A model generated the notes under the pieces. The model worked only from the letters and a program-made list of their open reading frames with translations. It had not been told where the DNA came from and did no database searches. DNA of 5,729 nt from Dongia_A sp035274225. Lineage in GTDB: Bacteria > Pseudomonadota > Alphaproteobacteria > Dongiales > Dongiaceae. This document shows, one piece after another, positions 1 through 5,729 of the stretch; the first letter of the stretch is position 1, and each line of letters starts with the position of its first letter. The translations under genes were made by a program, and so were the position numbers. The stretch is from NCBI GenBank assembly GCA_035274225.1, contig DATEOK010000496.1:1-5729 (forward strand), written 5' to 3'.

Positions 1-1
1 G

Positions 2-133
2 TGCGGCCTTTCGATCGGAACCTTGTTCACGCTGTTCGTGCTGCCGGCGCTCTACACCTTCATCGCGTCGGATCACCGCAAGGCGGCCGCCAGGCACAAG
101 ACGCAACAAGAGGAGATCGCGACCGTGGCGTAG
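2..133 (+). CDS. RND-family efflux transporter permease, C-terminal fragment
   Basis: Only the last 43 codons lie in the window; the gene starts upstream. The reading frame gives a hydrophobic helix with the sequence GLSIGTLFTLFVLPALY, which matches the final transmembrane helix of AcrB/MdtB-like RND inner-membrane pumps (family signature around TLFTLFVxPALY). A short charged cytoplasmic tail follows (SDHRK, then a Gln/Glu-rich end) and the gene stops with TAG at 131-133. Family members are trimeric proton-driven pumps of about 1000 or more residues that export drugs, dyes or other toxic compounds together with a periplasmic adaptor and an outer-membrane channel. The substrate cannot be judged from this fragment. 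The stop lies 18 bases before the PPK2 start, so the two genes may be co-transcribed. The identification rests on a short but characteristic segment. Confidence 0.8.
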   Translation, partial: CGLSIGTLFTLFVLPALYTFIASDHRKAAARHKTQQEEIATVA

Positions 134-141
134 GTGCGGCC

Positions 142-148
142 GGGAGGG
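142..148 (+). promoter_or_regulatory. Ribosome binding site deciding the PPK2 start
   Basis: GGGAGGG lies four bases upstream of the ATG at 152. The same frame is open back to a GTG at 134, directly after the RND stop codon, but that GTG has no purine-rich motif at a suitable distance and would place the Shine-Dalgarno sequence inside the coding region. The ATG at 152 is therefore the better start. Confidence 0.65.
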
Positions 149-151
149 AAC

Positions 152-985
152 ATGGCAAAGGCAATGGCAAAGAAATCGAAAACGGCGACGAAACGCGGAC
201 CTGCTGCGAACGAAAAGATGAAGCGCAAGGACTATGACGAAGCGCTCGAGCGGCTGCATGTGGAAATCGTGAAGCTGCAGGAATGGGTGAAGGCGACCGG
301 CGCCAAGATCTGCATCGTGTTCGAAGGCCGCGACGGCGCGGGCAAGGGCGGCACCATCAAGGCTATCACCGAACGGGTCAGCCCACGGGTGTTCCGGGTG
401 GTCGCGCTGCCTGCGCCGACGGAGCGCGAGAAGTCGCAGATGTATATCCAGCGCTACCTGCCGCACCTGCCGGCGGCGGGCGAGGTCGTGATTTTCGACC
501 GCAGCTGGTACAACCGCGCCGGAGTCGAGCGCGTCATGGGCTTCTGCACCGAGGATCAGGCCAAGCAGTTCCTGAAGGTCCTGCCGGCGGTGGAGAAGGC
601 GGTTGTCGAATCCGGCGTGCGGCTGATCAAATACTGGCTCGAAGTGGGCGAGGAAGAGCAGACCCGCCGGCTGCAGGATCGCATTCACGACGGCCGCAAG
701 ATCTGGAAGCTTTCGCCCATGGACCTGAAGTCGTACAGCCGCTGGTACGACTATTCGCGCGCCCGCGACGACATGATCCAGGCCAGCGACACGCCCTGGG
801 CGCCCTGGTTCGTCGCGCATTCCGACAACAAGCGCCGCGCCCGCCTCAACATCATCGCGCACCTGCTGGGGCAGATTCCCTACAAGGACGTGCCGCGCGA
901 CAAGATCAAGCTGCCGAAGCGTCAGAAGCGCGGCAAGTACCGCGAGCCGAAATACGACTACAAGCTGGTGCCCGAAACCTATTGA
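152..985 (+). CDS. ppk2: Polyphosphate kinase 2 (PPK2), one-domain type
   Basis: Cytoplasmic enzyme of 277 residues that transfers phosphate between inorganic polyphosphate and nucleotides, usually making NTP from NDP and polyphosphate. A P-loop kinase fold is clear: Walker A GRDGAGKGGT at residues 59-68 (Asp61 and Lys65 are key), Walker B with VVIFDRSWYNR at 112-122 (Asp116, Arg117), and a lid region rich in Arg/Lys at about 172-194 including WKLSPMDLKS. The motif SDNKRRARLN near 224-233 and the basic C-terminal tail containing KLPKRQ are also typical of the family. The length fits the single-domain proteins, as opposed to the tandem class II type. ADP versus GDP preference and the class I versus III assignment cannot be settled by eye. 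The first 26 residues are lysine-rich and look disordered. The gene sits 18 bases after the RND gene and 20 before the next, so it is probably part of one transcript. Confidence 0.95.
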   Translation: MAKAMAKKSKTATKRGPAANEKMKRKDYDEALERLHVEIVKLQEWVKATGAKICIVFEGRDGAGKGGTIKAITERVSPRVFRVVALPAPTEREKSQMYIQRYLPHLPAAGEVVIFDRSWYNRAGVERVMGFCTEDQAKQFLKVLPAVEKAVVESGVRLIKYWLEVGEEEQTRRLQDRIHDGRKIWKLSPMDLKSYSRWYDYSRARDDMIQASDTPWAPWFVAHSDNKRRARLNIIAHLLGQIPYKDVPRDKIKLPKRQKRGKYREPKYDYKLVPETY

Positions 986-998
986 GCTCAAGACAAGT

Positions 999-1004
999 GG
1001 GGGA
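999..1004 (+). promoter_or_regulatory. Ribosome binding site of the small exported protein
   Basis: GGGGGA lies directly before the ATG at 1006 with only one intervening base, so the spacing is tight. If the SD core is taken as the first G residues it is still short. A second in-frame ATG at 1018 would have more conventional spacing but would drop four residues, including the Arg at the start of the signal peptide. The start is therefore uncertain by four codons. Confidence 0.4.
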
Positions 1005-1005
1005 C

Positions 1006-1476
1006 ATGCGTTCGGCGATGCACCTTGCCTTATGCACTCTCGTCGCCGGTGTCTGCGTGGCCCTGGCAACGCCCGCCCTGGCGCAGTCGGAGACCAGTCC
1101 TCCGCCGCTCACGGAGGAACGCGCCAAAGCATTTCTCACCGCGGCAGGATTGCAGACGTGCGAGATCAGCGAGCTCGACCCGATGGTCTCGAAGATCCAC
1201 GGGACGGATAAATCCCTGAGCATCGGCGTCGCCAAGGACTGCGCGCGCTATGACCCGAAGAACCCGACGGTCGTGAACGTCCACCAGTTCAGCGACCTGC
1301 AACGGCGCGACGCGATGGTCGCCAGTTTGCAAGACCTTCGCTTCAGGGCGCTCCGGCCCTACGGCAATGTCTGGGTGGTCGAGAACTTCGTGATCATCCT
1401 GCTCGGTCCCCAGCGGGACGAGGTCGAGGCGCTGATCAAGGCGGAGTACCAGCGTCGTCAGGAAGCCGGCGGCTGA
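1006..1476 (+). CDS. Small exported protein of unknown function
   Basis: I do not recognise a family. The 156-residue product starts with a Sec-type signal peptide: Arg at position 2, a hydrophobic core at about 6-21, and an Ala-Leu-Ala cleavage motif at 24-26, so the mature protein probably begins at Gln27 in the periplasm. The mature part has a short Pro-rich stretch (SPPPL), a helix-like segment (TEERAKAFLTAAGL), two cysteines at 52 and 79 that could form a disulfide, a hydrophobic strand VWVVENFVIILLG at 122-134, and a charged helical C-terminus. The VWVVENFVIILLG segment has the pattern of a buried beta strand more than of a membrane helix. No lipobox is present around Cys17, so it is not a lipoprotein. 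The gene is packed between PPK2 (20 bases) and the antiporter (13 bases), which suggests translation together with them. Its role, perhaps in envelope stress, is only inferred from its position. Confidence 0.85.
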   Translation: MRSAMHLALCTLVAGVCVALATPALAQSETSPPPLTEERAKAFLTAAGLQTCEISELDPMVSKIHGTDKSLSIGVAKDCARYDPKNPTVVNVHQFSDLQRRDAMVASLQDLRFRALRPYGNVWVVENFVIILLGPQRDEVEALIKAEYQRRQEAGG

Positions 1477-1484
1477 GGGAGGAG
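1476..1484 (+). promoter_or_regulatory. Ribosome binding site of the antiporter gene
   Basis: AGGGAGGAG begins on the last base of the preceding stop codon (1474-1476) and ends five bases before the ATG at 1490. It is a strong Shine-Dalgarno match and supports the start at 1490 over the second Met at codon 6. It suggests efficient translation independent of the upstream gene. Confidence 0.8.
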
Positions 1485-1489
1485 CCAGG

Positions 1490-2848
1490 ATGAACAAGAA
1501 GACGATGGGCCTGTGGAGCTGCGTCGCCTTGGTCGTGGGCAACATGATCGGGTCCGGCATCTTCATGCTGCCCTCGGTGCTGGCGGCCTACGGCCCGTTG
1601 ACGCTGTGGGGCTGGGCCGCATCGCTGATCGCCGCGCTGTCGCTGGCCATGGTCTTCGCGCGGTTGTCGGCCATCATTCCGAGCGCTGGCGGTCCGCATG
1701 TCTATACCCGTGAGGCGTTCGGCGACTTTGCCGGCTATCTGTGTGCCTGGTGCTATTGGAAGTCGGCCTGGATCGGCAACGCTGCCATCGTCGTGACGGT
1801 CGTCGGCTATTTCACCGTGTTCTTTCCTTCGCTGGTCAACCCCGTCGCCGGCGCGTCGCTCGCGATCGGGCTGCTGTGGCTGCTGACCTTCATCAATCTC
1901 GGCGGCATCGGCATCTTCAGCCTGGTGCAGAACGCCTTCACAGTGCTGAAGCTCATCCCCCTGCTGTTGATGGCGGTGTGCGGCTGGTTCTTCTTCAACG
2001 CCGACAACTTCGCGGTTCCGACCTACGGCCAAAACATTCCGGAAACCTCCTGGCTGGCTGCGGTATCGACCCTGACGGCTCTGACCATGTGGTCCTTCGT
2101 CGGGCTCGAATCCGCGACCGTGCCGGCGGGAGACGTCAAGGACCCGCAGAAGACCATCCCGCGCGCCACTATTATTGGCACCCTGATCGCCGGCGGCTTC
2201 TACGTGGTCTCCGTCACCGTGGTGCAAGGCATGCTGCCGGCCAGGGCCCTGACCGCATCGACTGCGCCGTTTGCCGATGCGGCGCGCCTGATCGTGGGTG
2301 ACTGGGGCTACTACCTGATCTCCGCCGGCGCCATCATCGCCGCCGTCGGCGCGCTCAACGGGTGGGTCATGATGCAAGGGCAGATCCCAATGGCTGCAGC
2401 GCGCGACGGCCTGCTGCCGGCCTCGCTCGCCAAGCTCAACAAGCACGGCGTGCCGGGAATCGCGCTGGTCATATCCAGCGCGCTGGTCTCGTTGCTGGTC
2501 ATCACGAACTTCGGCCACGGCCTGGTCGGCGCATTCCAGATCATCATCCTGATCGGCACCATGACCACGCTCGTCCCGTACATGCTGTGCGCGGCGGGCC
2601 TGCTGCAGCTGATGGTCGACCGCCGCCACGTGTTCCCGGCCAGCGTCCTGATCCTGATCTTGATTTCGATGCTGGCCTTCATTTTCGCGATCTGGGCGCT
2701 CTATGGCTCCGGCCGCGAAGCGGTGTTCTGGGGCTTCCTGGTGCTGGTCGCCGGCATCCCGATCTACACCTGGCGCAAGTGGCGCAGCAAAGTCGAGGCC
2801 GCGAAGGGCGATCCGTTCCTCTCGGCCTCGCCTGCCGTGAAGAGGTGA
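1490..2848 (+). CDS. APC-superfamily amino acid/amine antiporter (AdiC/CadB/PotE type)
   Basis: Inner-membrane protein of 452 residues with about 12 hydrophobic helices, the usual size of this family (AdiC and CadB are close to 445). Family members exchange a basic amino acid outside for its decarboxylated amine inside. Helix 1 carries the unwound substrate-binding motif GNMIGSGIF (17-25). Positions matching functional residues of AdiC are kept: Tyr89 (AdiC Tyr93), Trp201 and Glu207 in WSFVGLES (AdiC Trp202, Glu208), and Trp292 in NGWVMMQGQ (AdiC Trp293). The segment YWKSAWIGNAAIVV (89-102) resembles AdiC and CadB and is unlike PotE as I recall them, while the N-terminus (MGLWSCVALVVGN) is nearest CadB. 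Arginine/agmatine, lysine/cadaverine and ornithine/putrescine exchange all remain possible. The stop is three bases before the decarboxylase start, a spacing that implies translational coupling and a shared pathway. Confidence 0.92.
   Translation: MNKKTMGLWSCVALVVGNMIGSGIFMLPSVLAAYGPLTLWGWAASLIAALSLAMVFARLSAIIPSAGGPHVYTREAFGDFAGYLCAWCYWKSAWIGNAAIVVTVVGYFTVFFPSLVNPVAGASLAIGLLWLLTFINLGGIGIFSLVQNAFTVLKLIPLLLMAVCGWFFFNADNFAVPTYGQNIPETSWLAAVSTLTALTMWSFVGLESATVPAGDVKDPQKTIPRATIIGTLIAGGFYVVSVTVVQGMLPARALTASTAPFADAARLIVGDWGYYLISAGAIIAAVGALNGWVMMQGQIPMAAARDGLLPASLAKLNKHGVPGIALVISSALVSLLVITNFGHGLVGAFQIIILIGTMTTLVPYMLCAAGLLQLMVDRRHVFPASVLILILISMLAFIFAIWALYGSGREAVFWGFLVLVAGIPIYTWRKWRSKVEAAKGDPFLSASPAVKR
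2841..2848 (+). promoter_or_regulatory. Ribosome binding site of the decarboxylase, overlapping the antiporter stop
   Basis: AGAGGTGA matches the anti-Shine-Dalgarno sequence well. Its last three bases are the TGA stop codon of the antiporter (2846-2848), and six bases separate GAGG from the ATG at 2852. Ribosomes terminating on the antiporter would sit on this site, so the two genes are probably translationally coupled. Confidence 0.8.
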
Positions 2849-2851
2849 TCC

Positions 2852-5101
2852 ATGTCCATCGAGCTCACCCGCTATTTCCGTGTGCTGGTGATCGGCGAAG
2901 AGAACAAGTTCGCTGGCGACATCATCGAAAAAGATCTCGGCTTCCGTGTCCGGCTGGTACCGAACGATCAGATCGAGGAAGCGATCCGCGGCAGCGCCGA
3001 CTGCGGCGCGATCGTGGTCTCCCGCGATCATGTCGAGGCGGTGGTGAAGACGCGCGAGGAGCGCGGCCTGCGCATGCCGATCTTCCTGCTCAGCCGGCGC
3101 AGGGAAGAGACCTTCCTCGAGCCATTCCTGAAATCGCTGCACGGCGTGGTGATCGCCGATCTCGAGAGCCGGGACTTCTATGAAAAGCGCCTGAAGGCGG
3201 CGATCGAGAGCTATGCCGAGAGCCTGCTGACCCCGTTCTTCGGCGCGCTTATGCAATACGACTACGACGCCAACCGCTCCTGGGCCTGCCCCGGTCACCA
3301 GGGCGGGCAGATGTTCATGCGCCATCCGGTCGGGCGCCTGTTCTTCGAGCATATGGGCGAGAACATCTTCCGCGACGACATCTGCAACGCCATGGTGTCG
3401 CTGGGCGACCTGCTGATCCATGAAGGCCCGGCGCTCAAGGCGCAGCAGGCGGCAGCCAAGACCTTCGGCTCCGACCGGACCTACTTCGTGCTCAACGGCA
3501 CGTCCTCCTCGAACAAGGTGGTCAACACCGCGCTGTTGAGCTCGAAAGACATCGTCCTGTTCGACCGCAACAACCACAAGAGCAACCATCACGGCGCGCT
3601 GTTCATCGCCGGCGCGATCCCGGTCTATCTGCAGGCCGATCGCAACGGCTTCGGCATGGTCGGTCCGATCGACTGGGCCGCGTTCGACGAGGAGAACATC
3701 CGCGCCAAGCTGAAGGCTCATCCGCGGCTGAAAGGCACAGACGCCTGGAAGCGCGATCGCCCGATCCGGGTCGCGATCATCGAACAATGCACCTACGACG
3801 GCACGGTCTACAACGCCCGCAAGGTGCTGGAGAAGATCGGCCATCTCTGCGAATACATCCATTTCGACGAGGCCTGGGCCGGCTTCGGCGCCTTCCACCC
3901 GCTGATGGCAGATCATTTCGGCATGGGCCTCAAGCTGACGGATCGGGATCCCGGCATCATCACGACCCAGTCGACCCACAAGCAGCTCGCCGGCTTCTCG
4001 CAAGCCTCGCAGATCCACGTGCGCGATTCCCACATCCGCGACAAGCCGTACCGGATCAATCACAAGCGGTTCAACGAGATGTTCATGCTGCAGGCATCGA
4101 CGTCGCCGTTCTACCCGCTGTTCTCCAGCCTGGACGTCAACGCCCAGATGCACGCCGACAAGGCCGGCCGCGTGCTGTGGGACGACATGGTCAAGCTCGG
4201 CATCGAAGCGCGCAAGGCGGTGCGCAAGCGCTTCGACGGCTTCTTCAACCCCTTCGTGCCCGACGTGGTCAAATGCCAGGGCAAGTCCGTGAAGTGGGAG
4301 GACGTGCCGACCGAGGCCCTGGCGAAGGAGCAGAGCTATTGGCAGCTGATCCCGGGCCAGAAGTGGCACGGCTTCCGCCACCTCGGCGAGGATGCCGCGA
4401 TGGTCGACCCGACCAAGTTCATGCTGACCACGCCGGGCATCGACCCGGCGACCGGCGAGTATCAGAAGCACGGCATCCCGGCGACCGTCCTCGCCAACTA
4501 TCTGCGCGAGAACGCCATCATCCCGGAGAAGAACGATCTCAACAGCATCCTCTTCCTGATGACCCCTGCCGTGGGCGAGGGCAAGATGGCGATGCTGCTG
4601 GCCGCGCTGGAGCGTTTCAAGGAGCTGTACGAGGCCGACGCGCCGCTGTCCGAGGTGGTGCCGCGGCTCTATGCGCGCAACGAGGCGCGCTACAGCGGCT
4701 ATCGCCTGAGGCAGCTGTGCGACGAGATGCACGGCTTCTATGTCGAGCACAACGTGAAGGAGCTGCAGCGCCTCTGCTTCCGTTATGAATCCTTCCCGGA
4801 GCAGGCAATGTCCGCGCGCGATGCGGTGGAGGCGATGGTCTCGGGAAACGTCGACTACGTGCCGGTGGCGGAAGTCGGCAACCGGATCGCCGCGACCCTT
4901 GCGCTGATCTATCCGCCCGGCATCGGCATCGTCATTCCGGGCGAGCGCTACGACAAGGCGGCCAAGCCGATGATCGACTACTTCCTCGCCTTCGAGGAAA
5001 GCTGCAACCGGTTCCCCGGCTTCTCCTACGAAGTCCAGGGCGTCTATCAGGTCGTCGAGAACGGACGGATCAAGTTCTTTACGTACGTCGTCAAGGAGTA
5101 G
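2852..5101 (+). CDS. Orn/Lys/Arg decarboxylase, PLP fold type I, SpeC/SpeF-like
   Basis: Cytoplasmic PLP enzyme of 749 residues that decarboxylates a basic amino acid, releasing CO2 and an amine and consuming a proton. In order: a receiver-like N-terminal wing domain (about 1-125), the aspartate-aminotransferase-fold core (about 135-550), and the C-terminal domain ending with FPGFSYEVQGVY (721-732). Catalytic features are intact: GTSSSN (216-221, phosphate binding), DRNNHKS with His242 stacking on PLP, HFDEAW with Asp339 for the pyridine nitrogen, and QSTHK with Lys377 as the Schiff-base lysine. Several stretches match E. coli ornithine decarboxylases from memory: DRNNHKSNHHGAL, TYDGTVYNAR, FMLTTPGIDPATGEY, IIPEKNDLNSILFLMTP and FPEQAM. 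Against this, FDEAW is the form I recall in arginine decarboxylase AdiA, where SpeC and CadA have FDSAW. Length fits the family (about 710-756). Ornithine is the favoured substrate, arginine or lysine the alternatives. It follows the antiporter by three bases. Confidence 0.93.
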   Translation: MSIELTRYFRVLVIGEENKFAGDIIEKDLGFRVRLVPNDQIEEAIRGSADCGAIVVSRDHVEAVVKTREERGLRMPIFLLSRRREETFLEPFLKSLHGVVIADLESRDFYEKRLKAAIESYAESLLTPFFGALMQYDYDANRSWACPGHQGGQMFMRHPVGRLFFEHMGENIFRDDICNAMVSLGDLLIHEGPALKAQQAAAKTFGSDRTYFVLNGTSSSNKVVNTALLSSKDIVLFDRNNHKSNHHGALFIAGAIPVYLQADRNGFGMVGPIDWAAFDEENIRAKLKAHPRLKGTDAWKRDRPIRVAIIEQCTYDGTVYNARKVLEKIGHLCEYIHFDEAWAGFGAFHPLMADHFGMGLKLTDRDPGIITTQSTHKQLAGFSQASQIHVRDSHIRDKPYRINHKRFNEMFMLQASTSPFYPLFSSLDVNAQMHADKAGRVLWDDMVKLGIEARKAVRKRFDGFFNPFVPDVVKCQGKSVKWEDVPTEALAKEQSYWQLIPGQKWHGFRHLGEDAAMVDPTKFMLTTPGIDPATGEYQKHGIPATVLANYLRENAIIPEKNDLNSILFLMTPAVGEGKMAMLLAALERFKELYEADAPLSEVVPRLYARNEARYSGYRLRQLCDEMHGFYVEHNVKELQRLCFRYESFPEQAMSARDAVEAMVSGNVDYVPVAEVGNRIAATLALIYPPGIGIVIPGERYDKAAKPMIDYFLAFEESCNRFPGFSYEVQGVYQVVENGRIKFFTYVVKE

Positions 5102-5729
5102 GAGCGCGGTCTGCCGCTTCGAAGCTCAGCGTCTGGACCTGCGGACGCGGCCCCGGCGTCAGCGTGATCGTGCCGGCGAGTTCGCCGTTCTCGCACGTCA
5201 TGACGAACTTGCCGGCCAGGTCGTGCTGCGGTTCGACGCGGGCGAGCGCGCCGTCGCCGAGGCGGGCTTTCAGCTTCGCCAGCGCAGCGTTGCGGTCGGC
5301 GATGGGCTCGTCGGGCAGCAGGTTCACCGCGAACAGCGGGTCCGCTTCCTCCAGCTTGCCGGCGGCATAGGCGCGCACCGCCATCTCGACCGCCGCGGAC
5401 AAGGCGGGCGAGACGCGCCGCGGGCGGGGCTTCCATAGGCCGGCATCATGCAGCGCCTGCGCGGCGGCGACATTGGCCGCGTCGGCATCGAAATAGGTGA
5501 CATTGGCGAAGGTGAACAGGCCGAGGCCGGTGTCCGGCGAGATCAGCATGTGCGAGCCGTAGCCTGGCAGGCCGCCGCGATGGTGCAGCGTGCGGCCGAG
5601 GACCGGATCGGTCGAGCTCACCATGCCGTAGCCATACCCGCTGGAGACGGCGATGGATTTTCCGCCCGCCTCGCGCTTGGCGGCGGGCAGCGGCAATCCG
5701 TGCGCAAGGCCCAGCTCGCGTACGGTGGC
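5091..5729 (-). CDS. Serine hydrolase, beta-lactamase/class C family, C-terminal part
   Basis: The frame is open to the window edge, giving 212 residues of the C-terminal portion; the start and the SxxK catalytic motif lie beyond 5729. The visible part holds the end of the catalytic domain: GYGYGMVSS, then LHHRGGLPGYGSHMLISP, where His-Arg-Gly matches the third (KTG/HxG) motif of penicillin-binding-protein-like esterases and D-aminopeptidases, followed by the strand GLGLFTFANVTY. A C-terminal region of about 130 residues follows, with an Ala/Glu-rich helical part and a beta-rich end, as in many secreted or periplasmic members. Substrates in this family range from peptides and peptidoglycan fragments to small esters, so no substrate is assigned. 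No Met in the visible portion needs to be the start, because the protein matches the family right up to the edge. It faces the decarboxylase gene and overlaps its last 11 bases, and is unlikely to share its regulation. Confidence 0.88.
   Translation of the reverse strand, partial: ATVRELGLAHGLPLPAAKREAGGKSIAVSSGYGYGMVSSTDPVLGRTLHHRGGLPGYGSHMLISPDTGLGLFTFANVTYFDADAANVAAAQALHDAGLWKPRPRRVSPALSAAVEMAVRAYAAGKLEEADPLFAVNLLPDEPIADRNAALAKLKARLGDGALARVEPQHDLAGKFVMTCENGELAGTITLTPGPRPQVQTLSFEAADRAPTP

Noticed and set aside
134..151. GTG at 134 as an alternative start for PPK2.
   Set aside because: It directly follows the RND stop and has no ribosome binding site at a sensible distance, whereas GGGAGGG precedes the ATG at 152.
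283..1005. The frame of the small exported protein is open upstream to 283, giving a 397-codon reading frame.
   Set aside because: The upstream part is a shifted-frame shadow of PPK2, rich in Arg, Gly and Pro. The signal peptide starting at 1006 marks the true beginning.
1039..1059. Possible lipoprotein signal around Cys17 of the exported protein.
   Set aside because: The residues before Cys17 (Ala-Gly-Val) do not fit a lipobox, which needs Gly, Ala or Ser at the last position, and a good signal peptidase I site follows at 24-26.
1436..4750. Open reading frame of 1104 codons on the minus strand, opposite the antiporter and decarboxylase genes.
   Set aside because: Very long but explained by high GC and strong third-position bias in the + strand genes, which removes stop codons from the mirrored frame. 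The product is dominated by His, Gln, Asp, Arg and Ala with no recognisable domain, it spans two unrelated genes, and the + strand proteins have intact catalytic motifs.
5144..5160. Inverted repeat GACGC / GCGTC with a seven-base loop, considered as a terminator for the decarboxylase.
   Set aside because: The stem is only five base pairs, no T run follows on either strand, and it lies within the serine hydrolase coding sequence.
5047..5438. Several short open frames on both strands in the region of the hydrolase C-terminus.
   Set aside because: Compositionally biased shadows of the hydrolase frame with no ribosome binding sites or recognisable motifs.

Overview
The window is GC-rich coding DNA with almost no intergenic space. 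It reads like the chromosome of an alphaproteobacterium, most plausibly a Bradyrhizobium- or Rhodopseudomonas-type member of the Hyphomicrobiales. That placement is an impression from codon use, gene density and protein style; no search was possible.

Layout. Five genes run on the + strand, separated by only 18, 20, 13 and 3 bases: the last 43 codons of an RND-type efflux pump inner-membrane protein (2-133), a one-domain polyphosphate kinase 2 (152-985), a small exported protein of unknown function (1006-1476), an APC-superfamily antiporter of the AdiC/CadB/PotE type (1490-2848), and a PLP-dependent fold-type-I basic amino acid decarboxylase (2852-5101). A serine hydrolase of the beta-lactamase/class C family comes from the opposite strand (5091 to beyond 5729). 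Its last 11 bases overlap the end of the decarboxylase tail to tail. No gap between genes exceeds 20 bases, so no internal promoter or terminator is visible, and the five + strand genes could form one transcript starting upstream of the window.

How the genes may work together. The decarboxylase and antiporter form the classic pair: import of a basic amino acid, decarboxylation that consumes a cytoplasmic proton, and export of the resulting amine. Such pairs raise internal pH and generate proton motive force. Most of the decarboxylase resembles ornithine decarboxylases (SpeC/SpeF), while the antiporter looks more like AdiC/CadB than PotE, so the substrate is uncertain. PPK2 placed just upstream suggests a link to nucleotide regeneration from polyphosphate. 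A combined acid/energy-stress module is an inference from gene order. The least understood member is the 156-residue exported protein between PPK2 and the antiporter.

I see no RNA gene, mobile element, CRISPR array or significant repeat.
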